Positions 49,400 through 60,960 of a stretch of 64,000 nt of DNA are shown here, piece after piece. The translations under genes and the position numbers were made by a program. Source of the DNA: Apricaphanius iberus (lineage: Eukaryota > Chordata > Actinopteri > Cyprinodontiformes > Aphaniidae); the NCBI GenBank assembly GCA_028564705.1, contig JAPXFQ010002431.1, forward strand, positions 620,001 to 684,000, read 5' to 3'. A model generated the notes under the pieces. It did not search any database and was not told where the DNA came from. It saw nothing but the letters and a program-made list of their open reading frames with translations. How positions within the stretch are numbered: the first letter of the stretch is position 1; each line of letters begins with the position of its first letter.

Positions 49400-50048
49400 A
49401 GCTGCTTTCCGTAGAATTTGAGTGAGACAGATTTTTTTTTGTATTCCAACGTACCAAAGCCCCTCCCCAAACATCTGTCCTCCTTCTCCCTCTAGCCTCA
49501 CCTCTACAACTGCAGACACACCTCGCCTGTGATTTCACAGCATGTCATCATGTGCTTTATTTAGAAAAAAATATTGATTTACTTTATTCATGACTGTTCA
49601 ACAGAAATGTTGCCAAAGCCGTGTTGGTTTTGAGGGCTTTTGAGATCCGAAGGTATCTCCATTGTTAAAACGCATCTCTGATGTTCGGCGATTTAGTCTC
49701 CAGGCTTTTCTTTCTGAAGCCCTTGGTAGCCGGTTAATGGCTAACTAATTAGCAGAAGTTTGCTCCGACTTCTCCATGTCCGCTCTCTGTCATTATGGCA
49801 GCTCAAAACAGGAAGACACTGACTATCCTGTGGGCGCAGCCACATCTGAACAGCTTTGCACGATGCGCATGCACTTTGATTGACAGCAGACAAGGTGGAA
49901 ACTGGAGATTTATTGGCTAAAAAATGTTATTGGTCAGTGTGAATTGCATAGCGGTCTATGGGAGGAAGGAGGGACTTAAGAAGAATAACAAATGTTGTGG
50001 GGTACCGCCCATTTATCAAAGTATCAATTATCATTCTGGACTGCAGCT
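49400..50048. mobile_element. TTAA-target element, 649 bp
   Basis: TTAA on both sides (49396-49399, 50049-50052). Ends agctgctttccgtagaatt and, on the complement, agctgcagtccagaatgat. No transposase frame. Confidence 0.65.
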
Positions 50049-51142
50049 TTAAGGTAGTTTTGCTTTGTAATCAATACTAAAATAGATTTCTTGGTAACCA
50101 TTAGAACCGGAAACAGATTGGAACTGAATAACTATAACTGTATTACAGTTATAACTTTTTTATAACTGTAATACAGTGGGGGCCCCGGTAGTCATGAGGA
50201 GCACTATAGTTAAAATCTATTTATACTGGAGACTCCCTCTAATGAAGGCCTACTTTAATTGTGTACACAATATATATACTTTAATATGCTCAGTGGGAAC
50301 TGTCTCAGCACTAGTGCAGGAGCTTACAGTCTTCCTTATTTCAGCTCTTCCTGGTAAAACCAATCTGCGCCGGTGGAAAATAAGTGCTGCCCCAGGATTG
50401 GCTGTTCTGAGAACACCAGCCAAAAATGACTCAAGCATTACACAGATGTATTCCAGCTAGGGCTGCAGCTATCAATTCTTTTTGTAATCGATTAGTCTAG
50501 CACTTTATCGATCAATTAATCGATTAATCTGCTAATGTCTTTGCATTTTTAAACAACGAAAACACATCATGCATAACGAACAATTTGTAGCAGTAAAATG
50601 ATCAAGCATTTGCCTTTTATCTCTCACAAAAACAATGAACTCCAACTCCAACATTTGGCTCCAACAGTAAGCCCATTTACCGTATTTATTTATTGATTTG
50701 ACAATATAACAGTGAACAGCAACAATATAAGTTAAACTAAACAGCCCATCCACTTTTTCGTGAAAAAGTTCTTGTGAAAAGTTGCAATGTTTTTGTGATT
50801 TTTATTTTATTTTTCACTAATCACTTAATTTTTTTTTTAAAAGCAAGCAGAGTTTGAGACAACATTGTCACATAAACCTTAGCAAAATAAAATGACTTTA
50901 AATGTCCTTTTAACAGTTGAAAACTCTAAAATGTGTCCAGCTCAGATTGGGTCCCCACTAGAAGAACATCTCTGCTTTTATTTTGGTGCTACAGTCCCAA
51001 ACCCACACTGGGCCCTTTTAGCCCCTCTTTATTATGTTTAGGAATAATCACTTATTAATAATTCTAAAAACTTCCAGGAGTCTCCGTGTCAGGAGAGAGT
51101 GATAACGTTTTTTTTCTTACTTCGGTCGCAGCGCAGCATTAA

Positions 51143-51861
51143 CTGTGTGTCCAGACCAAACGCGATAGGAGCGACTAGAGCTTCAGGTTTACATATAAAA
51201 TCAATGGAGGAGCGTGATGAAGCGCGACTTGGTTTCCCATGACACTTCAGAATTTTGCCTGATTTGCGCGAACAATTCGCGCTACAGATGCGATCTATCG
51301 CTTGAGTTGGAAAAATCTGAACTCCAGCGTCAAATCATGCCGCGACAACCAATCAGTGGATAGAGTTTCAGTGATTCTGTGACTGTCATGGAGTCACAGC
51401 CTCCGTAGGACATGGAGGAAATACTGATAAACACCGTGGCTAATCACCCAGAGCTACGTGTCACAAGCAGTTTTCAATACAGAGACAGAAAAAACAACAA
51501 CTATTTAGACAGGAATGCACCTCTCGGCCTAGAACTGAGCCTTGAAACAGCCTCCTCACCTGGTTTCCAGGTAGCAGCTCCCGCACCACGTATCCGTAGC
51601 TCACCAAACCCCCAGTGCAGCGGTCCCAGCTCTACCGGAGGCCAGGCCGAACACGTAATCCACTCCGTCCTCCCTCAGCTAGGTACATAATCCACCGCCA
51701 GCTGCACTGTAGCCCCAGCTCCGCTGAAGGCCAGTTCGCGCGTGAAAATACAATATTTGAAGCGCGTCCAGTTCGCGTTGTACACGCTTCAAGGTGCGAA
51801 TGTTCAAGCATCCAGCTGGGGGCATGTGGCACGTTTTGACGCTTTTGGTGTGGACACACCG
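51143..51861 (+). mobile_element. PIF-Harbinger-type element, 719 bp, nested in hAT
   Basis: Ends ctgtgtgtccagaccaaac and, on the complement, cggtgtgtccacaccaaaa. Flanks are TAA on both sides (51140-51142, 51862-51864), the 3-bp target of the superfamily. It carries a remnant of the MADF-type DNA-binding gene. The hAT sequence rejoins as gcgcagcat then gtctgttgattttgac, as in the uninterrupted copy at 55416-55440. Confidence 0.83.
51412..51690 (+). pseudogene. MADF-like DNA-binding protein remnant
   Basis: A 92-codon frame begins MEEILINTVANHPELRVTSS, then FQYRDRKNNN. Leu/Ile followed by V-x-x-HPEL and Y-x-DR is the start of a MADF (Myb/SANT-like) domain, the accessory DNA-binding protein that accompanies PIF-Harbinger transposases. 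The AW-x-x-I half and the rest of the domain are missing; the sequence shifts into a Pro/Ser-rich tail after residue 32. It is a deletion derivative, not functional. Confidence 0.45.
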
Positions 51862-52587
51862 TAAGTCTGTTGATTTTGACGCTGTAACTGTGATGTTGGA
51901 GCATTTTTTTGTCGCAGATAGTGACATAACGGTACTCAAAACTCTGTTTTCATCCATCCACGCATAGATACTGAAAACAGAGAAAACGCATGTGTTGGGT
52001 TTTTTTAAGATTCGTTTTTGGTGCCAAAAATCTGCGTTTACGTGTGGATGATGGGCCAAACGGTAGAAAAATATATCCTTTTTTGTGAGATATGTGGGAA
52101 CAAGGTTCTCTTGCAATTGAACGTGAATAAGTTTACTACTTAAAATCATCTAAGCTAAACATCATATCTAGTGAAACAGCATCATCGCCACAAATACAGT
52201 ATTAAAATTAGCGAACATCAATGTATAGTACAGGCTTAGGTTACGTTACCATGTTTTAGCAAAGCTTGCTCAAACAGCATTTGGATGTTTTCTGATGCCG
52301 GATCATTGAGCTCGTACTGGTAGTGGTACGCCAGCATCTATGGGCTATTTATGGGCATCTATAGTCTCCGCCATCGTATCAACTAAATTCAAAATGCATC
52401 ACGCGCCAGTGTTGTGCTTCACACGGGTGCGTCTAAAAACAACAGTCCATGTGGGACAAGATTCCTGCATGTATAGTGCACGTCATAGGAATTGAACAAG
52501 GCTTCGAGGCAGAGTTTTTGCTTCGAGCTATTTCTGGAATCAAATAAAACAAGTAACTCAGCGAATCGTTTCAGCCCTAATTCCAGC

Positions 52588-53090
52588 TTGCCAAGCTGCA
52601 TTTTCGTTTGAATATCTAATATATGCATGTAAGGAAAAAAATAGCTAACTGACGGATTTCCCCCAAATTACTTGGAGTCACGTTACCCAGAAAATTCCAC
52701 CAATACTGAACTACCAATAGTATCGCACGGAGCAACCCTTATTGAAGATTTATGGACTTTTCACACATCAACCACTTTATCTAGCTCCACCCTGAAACCG
52801 TGTGTGTTTTACACAGTGATCATGGACCGAGTCAGTGATGGTGGCTGGAAGGCAATGGAGCTTAATGGGGTGGCAGTGCTTCATACCTTACACAGCAACT
52901 CAGATCTTTGACTACTTTGACAGCGGCTTAGAGGTGTAACCGCTGTGAGTCGACTTCTAACCGCCAGGTGGTAATGGTTTCAGCAATGGGGTGTTTATAT
53001 AGGTATGGAAGAAAATTAATAGCATACATGAGTGCAAACGATGCTTAGACGACGTTTCCCCTTCTCTGTGTTAGTGTACTTTTATTCCTT
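52588..53090. other. Nothing recognised
   Basis: Unique-looking sequence between the hAT element and a Tc1 end. Confidence 0.4.
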
Positions 53091-53091
53091 A

Positions 53092-53285
53092 CAGTGCCTT
53101 GCTGAACTATTCACCCTCTTTAAATAACAAATTTGGTGACCTTGGAAAACCAGTGGTTGCAATAGATGCATCAGAGGAAAGGGAGCAGAAAAAAATATTT
53201 GTAAAAAAAAAAGTTGAAATGCTTTCACAATTAGCCTATGCACTATTTTGTGCCGATAAAGTCCAAGTAAGGCAATGCTTTCTAA
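53092..53285. mobile_element. Tc1 terminal fragment
   Basis: cagtgccttgctgaactatt followed by caccctctttaaataacaaa resembles a fish Tc1 left end next to TA. No transposase or right end was found. Confidence 0.5.
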
Positions 53286-55030
53286 GGTAACGTGAAACGT
53301 GCCAACATTTAAAGTGTGTGTGTAATTTAACAAGACACGGTTTCACTTAGATATAGCGTCTGAAAGTCAGCATTAGCCAAGTAACTGATTGGTTATTCCG
53401 TTGTTTGCAACCAACGAAGCATTGTTTTGCTCACGAATGTGTTCAGTAAAATTTCCAATTGGAACCCAAATGTTGGTAGTTTGAGGTTAAACCCACCGAA
53501 GCAGCTGAGTCAACAGTTTACACAAGGAGTTATTGACTGTTCCCCTCTGGACAGGTCAACCGGCCTGCCAGAAAGTCAACGCCGGTGCTTTGGTGACCTG
53601 CCGGTGTGAAAATAAGCATTATGTAAGCAGAGACACACACACACGCACACACAACCTCTGAGTGCATGAAGGTTTGTCATGAACTCAACATGGAGTTAGA
53701 GAGCGACTACTAAAAGTGACAGAAAGTGCATCTGCTTGATTGTCCGTATTATCAGCGGGTATCTCTAACACACACCCCCACACACACACCACCCCACCCT
53801 TCCGTTCGTCCTCGCGGTGCAGCCCTGTGGAGAAATGACAGAGCAGAGCATCGAGGCCCTGAGCGCCTTACTCTGTCATTAGGCAGCAGAACTCTGCAGC
53901 ACCGCAGCCTGCGTGCCTCGACTCCTCTCCCGCCCTGACTTCTTCCCCGTTCCTTTTTACCTTTTCCACTCTCACTCCCTCCTCCCACATGTGTAATGTG
54001 CGTATTCACCGAGTGATGTGGGGACTCTTGATGAGGGGTATGGAGCAGAGTTTACACAGGAACTATAAAGTTAGAGACGCGAACGATGCTTCGTTTTATT
54101 TGTTTGTGTTTTTCTTAGAAGCAAATGAAGAATATTGCGGCATCAGGTTTATAGTTACAACTGGCATATCTTCTCTTTTTCACCATTTTTGTTTGGATAT
54201 TTCCTTTTGAGTAAAATTGTTGTAGAATCTTCAGAAATTTTGTTGATTACATCAAATCTGCCGTGAATAAGGACCTCTGGAACTAGGAGGCTGCTAGATA
54301 AGTTCCTCCTAGACCAACTGTTTACATGCACCATTTTGGACTCAGATCGTGTGTCTCCTTCTTTTACTGACACTGTAAAACAAAGAGAGTTTGGGTAGAA
54401 AACTTTCAGGACTTGTCATTAAACCCATGACTAACCCTGACATGTTACCAAGCAAAGCATCTTGTTAGGTGATTGGAAAACTGTCCAGCTCATTTCCAGC
54501 GGTGGAATAAAGACATCAGAGCGGTGTAGTTTGTTTCTGCTCGGTCGATGCCAGGCCTGGCTCGCTGCATGCCCTGCTCGTAAACAAACAGCCCCACCGG
54601 TCCCGAGAAAGGCCACCCACAGCCGCGGAGGGGCAGATCACCGGCTCCGACTGGTGTTTACGCAAGAAGCGCTGCGGTTAATACGGAGATTTAGGGGCCG
54701 GCTTGTTTGTGTGAGTCATCTTCTCCCATCAGCCCATCTCTGAAGCAGCTCGAAGCTGCTGTGAGGAAGATAAAAGCATCCCACAATTAGGTTTTTATTT
54801 GCTGGCAAATGAAATGATGCGGCATGTCCGTTTAGTGTGATCTGACTAAAGTTGGCCCCAAATAATCTCCTTAGAAGACATGCGGACTGAGCAGAGTACA
54901 TTGTGAACTTATTTTGGTAAGTTGAACAAATCAAACAAAATTACGATTCTAAATAAAAAAATTAACTGGTTAAACTTAAAAGTTCTATTTGCTACTTAGT
55001 GTGAAGCCAGCAACAAACACTGTAAGGTTT
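53286..55030. other. No supported gene; two GC-rich unique blocks
   Basis: 53740-53990 and 54480-54760 are GC-rich, non-repetitive and stand out from their AT-rich surroundings. 54576-54590 contains gtaaacaaacag, a forkhead-type site, and 54655-54664 has a second partial one (tgtttacgca). They may be regulatory; no coding evidence. Confidence 0.3.
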
Positions 55031-55034
55031 CTGT

Positions 55035-55447
55035 TCTAAATTAAAAGGTCGCTCACTTTTTGGTAAAAAAAATTATGGGAAAAAAAGGTTGCAATGTTTT
55101 TATTTGATTTCATATTACATTATCACATAAACCTTAGCAAAATAAAATTATTTTACATGTAATTTTAACGGATGAAAAATCTAAAATCTGACCAGCTCAG
55201 TTTGGGTCCCCACTACAAGAACATCTCTGCTTTTATTTTGGTGCTACAGTCCCACCCTGGGCCCTTTTAGCCCCTCTTTATTAACCTCCTGGGTACGCCC
55301 CTGCTCAGCACCAGGAATAGTTACTATTAATCATTCCAAAATCTCGTAGAAGTCTCTGTGTCAGGTGAGAGTGAGAAATTGTTTTTTTTTTTCTTAGTTT
55401 GGTCGCAGTGCAGCATTGAATCTTTTGATTTTGACACTGTAACGGTG
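55035..55447. mobile_element. hAT internal fragment, uninterrupted relative of 50458-52579
   Basis: It aligns with 50740-51139 plus 51862-51900: cacataaaccttagcaaaat, gaacatctctgcttttattt, tggtgctacagtccca, gggcccttttagcccctctt, and cgcag(t/c)gcagcatt followed by gattttgac. It lacks the Harbinger element. The ends are missing. Confidence 0.75.
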
Positions 55448-55663
55448 GTTTTTACAAGACCAAATGCAAAGACTTCTGAAAATTTGCGCCACGCTGGTGT
55501 GCCGTGCGTCACTGTTACATCTGATTGTTTTCCTCATAGACATAAGAATCACGTAGGTGACCTATTTTTGATTCAAAATGGCGAATTTCGCCAAACGTGA
55601 TGTATTTCATGTCCAGAATGAAGAAACTGTTCACGTATTTAAAATGTAACACGTTTTATTCTC

Positions 55664-56157
55664 GATCCCTCTCATATTAGAAACAGGTGTACATGATATG
55701 CGACGGCGTCAAATATCAGGAGAAATTCGGGAGAATGGTGGCCCCGGGGGCTGCACGGTGGCGCAGTGGTTAGCACTGTTGCCTTGCAGCATGGAGTTTG
55801 CATGTTCTCCCCGTGCATGCGTGGGTTCCCTCCGGGTACTCCGGCTTCCTCCAACAGTCCAAAAACATGACTGTTAGGTTAATTGATCACTCTAAATTGT
55901 CCTTAGGTGTGGGTGTGTGCGTGCATGGTTGTTTGTCCTGTCTGTCTCTATGTGTGGCCCTGTGATGGACTGGCGACCTGTCCAGGGTGTACCCCGCCTC
56001 TCGCCCGTCGACAGCTGGAGATAGGCACCAGCCCCCCCGCGACCCCTTGAGGAATAAGCGGTTCAGAAAATGGATGGATGGATGGGTGGCCCCGGGAGAT
56101 TTTCGGTAGGGGCACTGAAATTCGGGAGCCCCCCGGGAAAATCGGGAGGGTTGGCAT
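55664..56157. mobile_element. hAT-type right end hosting a SINE
   Basis: cggcgtcaaatatcagg, aaattcgggag and the terminal cgggaaaatcgggagggttg, gcatgta resemble a common fish hAT end. The SINE at 55749-56084 splits it. Text at 32180-32245 is related. Confidence 0.5.
55749..56084 (+). mobile_element. SINE with 12-bp target duplication, B box deleted
   Basis: Starts ggctgcacggtggcgcagtg (A-box-like), then jumps from gccttgcagc to atggagtttgcatgttctcc, so the B-box segment kept in the 8735 copy is gone. The body and (GATG) tail are complete. ggtggccccggg flanks it exactly (55737-55748, 56085-56096). Confidence 0.92.
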
Positions 56158-56909
56158 GTATTAGAGGGCTTTGTCACTTTTATGCAAAGTTTCTTTCAAA
56201 CGGCTTGCAGAAACACAAAAGTTCTGAGAGCAGAAAATGTGCGAGCGAAAATAGATGGATCATTTCTACTAATGTTTGAAGCATGCAGTGAGGCAACAGA
56301 GTGCCAAATGGCAACACAAAAGGTGGAAAAAAGGTGACTTTTTCAAGATATTTCCCTTTCGATAAATCCTGTGCAGATATTTTACAGCATCCGGTCTGAT
56401 CTGATTTGTTTTGTAGATTAACTCTCTGTCAGTGAATGATCTTATATTTAAATTTTAACATGTAAACATGTTTAATAAACTGTGCTAGCTCACTTCATTA
56501 TTAATTGAATAGCATCACGAACACTTTCGAATATTTTTATTATTTGGTAGTCGCTTCCAGTAAACCAAAAACGAGTCATGATTCTACCAAATAGTGGTCA
56601 ACACAGAAAAGGCTCACCGGACCCAAAATAACCCTAATCCCAACTAAATCTCATCTTGTCTTTGTTTACTGTAGTATTAGTCAAATAATACATGCCTTTC
56701 ATGTTAACTCACAAAGTAAAAATACCTCTAAGGTCTGAATTCAACATTTTCAGTGTGTTCCAACTTTGTTGCCGGGTCTCAAGAAAATACGCCGCACGTC
56801 GACAATGTCAACAGCAAACTTAAAAACATAAAGCATTCGGCTGGCCAGCCGTTCAAGGTATTCGAAAGTCACAAAAAAATTAACAGACACTGCAACAATG
56901 TACAAAAAC
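56158..56909. other. Nothing recognised
   Basis: AT-rich unique-looking sequence. Confidence 0.4.
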
Positions 56910-57388
56910 TAGGGATGTTCGATATTGGCTTTTCTACCGATATCCGATATACCGATATAGCCTAACTCATAATTTCCGATACTGATATAAACCGATACTG
57001 TCATGTTGGGACCCTCCCTCATAAAAAAACAAAAACTACTAAACCCTTTTAGGTAACTACAATGAAATATCTTGTATCATGCATAATTGAGCTTTAAAAT
57101 TTTAGAAAATGTAATAAGTACTAGAAATTTAGTTAGGCAATTGAAAAAGGTGCCATTTTTATTTTGTCTTCAAAAGTAGCTGGAACATTTTCTCAAAAAC
57201 TGAACCTCAAATCTGTTATATTTTTACATTATGAGAGAGAAAAGAAGTAGCTGAAGAGTTTGATATATAATATGTGTATGGATTGAAAAATTCATCTCAT
57301 TAAAAAAAAAAACGATACAGATAATTTCCGATATTACATTTTAATGCCAATATCGGCCGATAATGACCGATAATATTGAACATCCCTA
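56910..57388. mobile_element. hAT MITE, 479 bp, exact 8-bp duplication
   Basis: Ends tagggatgttcgatattgg and, on the complement, tagggatgttcaatattat. acaaaaac flanks it exactly (56902-56909, 57389-57396). Sub-terminal (ccgatat) repeats are present at both ends. No coding capacity. Confidence 0.9.
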
Positions 57389-57396
57389 ACAAAAAC

Positions 57397-57895
57397 AAAA
57401 CAAAATCCTCTACCACTGGGGTTTTTTTTGTCCATTATTTGACACGGCCTGTATCGCGTTAGTTTGGTCATTTCTTACAGTTACAGTGGTGGTTGTATCT
57501 GACATGACGTTAGCTTGATTATATGTTGTTATGATAAAATTATGGCTACAAGGATAAAAGCTTTCCATTTGGAGTGCAATGAATGTCAGTTTACAATACT
57601 TTGCATGTTTATGACAGAAAGTCGCAAATAGCCTAATTGGCTGTGGCTGCAAAACAGCTAAACTTAATTTCAAATGACTAAATATAAAATCTAATCAAAT
57701 GTAAAGAGATATTACTGCTAAAAATCATTTTTTTGTTTGTTTGTTTGTTTTTTGGTCACTGAGAGGTACAAGTGTTGTGCCAAAAATAATGAAATACTTT
57801 TATCTTTTCCCAGTCAGTACCTAATGTCTAGCATTAATATGCCCTTTGTTTTCCCGCAGGAGTAGCTACCAGCGCATTTTGTGACATTTAATAGA
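57397..57895. other. Nothing recognised
   Basis: AT-rich sequence with a short (TTTG)n run near 57730. Confidence 0.4.
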
Positions 57896-58048
57896 CTTGA
57901 ATGCAGTTTTTAAGGGGAAGTATTCCAAGTATTTGGAATACATTACCAGGATTCAGGAAAGTAACGGAATGCGTTACAAAATACATTTTAAAGCAGGTAT
58001 TCGGTATTATGTAACTGAATATCTTTAGAAAGTATTCTCCCCAACACT
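57896..58048. mobile_element. hAT-like right end fragment
   Basis: gtaacggaatgcgttacaaa, ttatgtaactgaatatcttt and the terminal tattctccccaacactg match a fish repeat class ending cagtgttggggag. The left end was not found. Confidence 0.42.
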
Positions 58049-59528
58049 GCTGATCAGTGCTTTCAAAGTCTAGCTTAAACACACACATTTACATTTGACA
58101 CAGTTGGAAAGTTGAAGCTGTGTAGCTGACTGTGATTTTTAGAGGCACTGTCTCTGTTCATGGCTGTACAGTATTGCTTATATGGCTGGCTCTGCTTTCG
58201 TGTTGTCAAACCCGCTTTGTAGCTGGATTTCTCCAGATGTTTACGAAGCTACCTGCTTTGCCTTGCTGCCTCCACCTCAGCTGAACTCCTTTCTCTCCCA
58301 GCTGTACCACCACCCCCTCTTCCTCCTCCTCCTCCTGCTCCCCCCACGTTTTCCCTCTCCCCCCATCAAAAACCCGCCCGCATTAAAATAGGAAACAGGC
58401 CGTCGTGGCTTGCTTGTTGTTTGTTAGTTTTTCTCTGATGACGTCTTTGCTGCGTTGCTCCGTAAACCGCAGTCATTTCCGACGCTGCAGTTGTTTCTGC
58501 TCGCCTTGCCAAGCAGTGTGTAATCACATGTGTCAGGTTGCTCCTCGTGAGGATAAGTGTTTACTTAACCGCAGCCATGTCTGTTTCAGCTCCGACCGTG
58601 GCGGCGGACCCTGGGATGTCGAAACACTCGTGTTGATGGCCCTCTTAACGGTCTTGTTAGCGTTGGACGTCCATTTTCTCTGCACTATGAAAGTTTAAAT
58701 ATATCTCCTTTTAATCAAGTAATGAGATCTCTCAGCCTGTTTCCGGATCTGTGGCTCTGGGGAACCACATGGCTTGGCAGCCACAATCTGGAACCGCTAC
58801 TACTAATGCCGAGATATAAAAAGACCACAGCGGTCGTTTAGGAAGTGTGTGATGATATATTTCGGAGCTGTTTGTATGTGCGTGTTGGACTTTTGAACCC
58901 CAGGTAAAGCAAATTCCCACATGTCAAACAGCAGTTTTAAGAAGAAAGTTTTTTTTGTGTGTGTATGCGACCGCACCTCATTTAGGCCCAAGCATGCACT
59001 AAGATTACTATTCTGGTGAAACAGGGGAGAGGCTGTTGCAACAGAAAGCTGCAAGCCACTTGACCCCCTTTTGACATGAAAAGCTTGATCAATACTTTGA
59101 ATGTCAAGGGATTCGCTTCAGGGCCAGTTTTTCTCGTGCACGCATGTGTGGACCGTATTTCTTGTTTTCTTGTTATCAGCACGACTGGGCCACTAGGTGT
59201 TCAAAGTCGCGTCTCGTCCTCATTAAGCGTTGGCAGATGTCAGAGACTGAAGAGCATGTGATGAGACGTTGATGAATCGGCTGCTGTTTGTTTCCAACTT
59301 CTGCCAACAGCTTTCCTGAGCTTCTGCGGAGCACGTCACCGCCAAAAACAGCAACGTAATGCCTCCTGACAGCAGACGTTAAAGACTTCACGACATGGGC
59401 CAGCCATGCAGAACGCATGCACAGAGCAAACTTATCTGCTTTATTTATTGTTTTTGTCACAGTGAGAACTCCAAATCACCAGATCCCAGCTCCGAGTGTC
59501 TTCTTGATTTCTACAAAAGCTTCATACC
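58049..59528. other. No supported gene
   Basis: Unique-looking, partly GC-rich (58250-58640). Open frames of up to 97 codons have no family resemblance. Confidence 0.35.
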
Positions 59529-59536
59529 TTGTAGAG

Positions 59537-60382
59537 CAGGGGTGTCAAACTCATTTCTATTTTGGGCCACATCAAGAATGTCCTAAAAGGGCCGGTTGTA
59601 ACAGAAAGTACTAATAAAATTATCTTTAACAAACTGCTAAAATATTAATAAATATCTGTCTTAATAATTACTTCCTAAAGGGTGGTAAGTACTCTTTCTT
59701 AAGTACTTCTTAAAATTTAATGATACTGAACAGGACTATTTAAATAAACAATGATTTAAGTGTGTAGTCGGATTATATACTCTTAATAAAAATGAGAGAG
59801 ATTCCTTTAAGCTTTTGGAGGTTTTAATAAAAGTTGAATCTATCATACAGAAGAACAGTACAGATCACAGTGAATACTGCCTCGTCCCAGCTCAAATGAA
59901 AACAAGTATTTATTAAGATCAGCAACCTTGCATCAATCTTTTCTGAAGACAAAACTCTTCTCTCATGGTGGGAATTTCTAAGGATGAAGGCACCTGGCTC
60001 TTTAGCTGGGAGTAAGTGAATCTTGGCAAATACAGAACATTTGCAATAGCTTGGGTTAAGTCGTAGAACAATAAGATAAACTCTCAAAACTAAGTATACA
60101 AGAAGAATCAATTTTTTCAGGCAGTGATGTTTTCTCTAACCTCGGTTCCCATGTGAACTCAACACCTGCTTTCTGGCCCGTCTGCATCTTCCCTTTTTCC
60201 CACCCTCTGCTCTCAGTGTTAATAATACTAACAAATGAATCATAATATTAAAAATTCTACTACAAGTCATAAAATAAGGTTGTAAAAAAGGTTGTATTTC
60301 TATGGTCTTTTAGAGTTTAGAGGGCCACATTAATGGCTATGGCGGTCCGGATTTGGCTCCCGGGCCTTGATTTTGACGTGTA
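59537..60382. mobile_element. hAT element, 846 bp, exact 8-bp duplication
   Basis: Left caggggtgtcaaactcattt, right cgggccttgattttgacgtg then ta. ttgtagag flanks exactly (59529-59536, 60383-60390). The inner sides (gggccacatcaagaatg; gagggccacattaatggc) are typical. A second repeat, 59785-60125, lies inside. Confidence 0.85.
59785..60125. repeat. Unassigned dispersed repeat, copy 2, inside hAT
   Basis: The partner of 21946-22366. Because it lies between both hAT ends here but not there, it is either a separate insertion or an internal hAT segment seen alone at the other site. Confidence 0.55.
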
Positions 60383-60589
60383 TTGTAGAGGCACGAAAGG
60401 CCTTCAGATATATTCTGAAACTTTCAACTTTTTAACAATTAGGTCCCTTTTTTTGGGATTGCTCTGTGACAAAGTGGCATGGTACTTCATTCCTAGGAAA
60501 CAAATTGGAAATAATTCATGCTTGAAGAGATTATAAGAATAACAATCTGAAAACTGTGATGTGTGTTTATTAGAGGTGTAACAATACAT

Positions 60590-60960
60590 GTATTCATATT
60601 TTGATTTTTTGGCATGGCCCTGTCGGTTCAATACCAGACGAATACAGCTGCTTTCCAGCTGAACAGGAAGAATATTCAATTATTTGTGTGAGTTAGAGTG
60701 CAGTGCAATTTTTAGCAACACAACGTTAAAAAAAGGACCCCCCCCCCCCACCAAAAAAACCCCAGAAAAAAAACAAAAAACAGAAAGGACTCCCAGCTAT
60801 CACTGGGATATCATATTTTGGAACATTAATGGTTTTTCATGCTGCTACAGTAGAAAAAGAAAGATGGACCGAACCAGAACTTTGTCAGTCTTTCCAAAGC
60901 AATAAGGTCTATAACACACTCTGCACTGAATTGAACTGAAGGACTCCCCTGAAATAAAGT
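60590..60960. repeat. hAT-like repeat, copy 2
   Basis: Starts aggtgtaacaatacatgtat. Shares with 22640-22965 ggactcccagctatcac, cattaatggtttttcatgc and ctctgcactgaattgaac. Contains a C12 and A-rich tract at 60739-60780. Confidence 0.45.

Larger units (their letters stand above)
50458..52579. mobile_element. hAT element, 2122 bp including a nested Harbinger
   Basis: Ends tagggctgcagctatcaat and, on the complement, tagggctgaaacgattcg. The flanks attccagc (50450-50457, 52580-52587) are an exact 8-bp duplication. Sub-terminal (aatcgatta) repeats are typical. Without the nested 719-bp element it is about 1.4 kb. No intact transposase. A related segment is at 55035-55447. Confidence 0.88.

Noticed and set aside
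51679..52149. 156-codon minus-strand frame
   Set aside because: It spans the hAT/Harbinger boundary, so it cannot be a single ancestral gene.
57896..58048. Complete hAT element
   Set aside because: Only the cccaacactg end is present; no left end or duplication was found.
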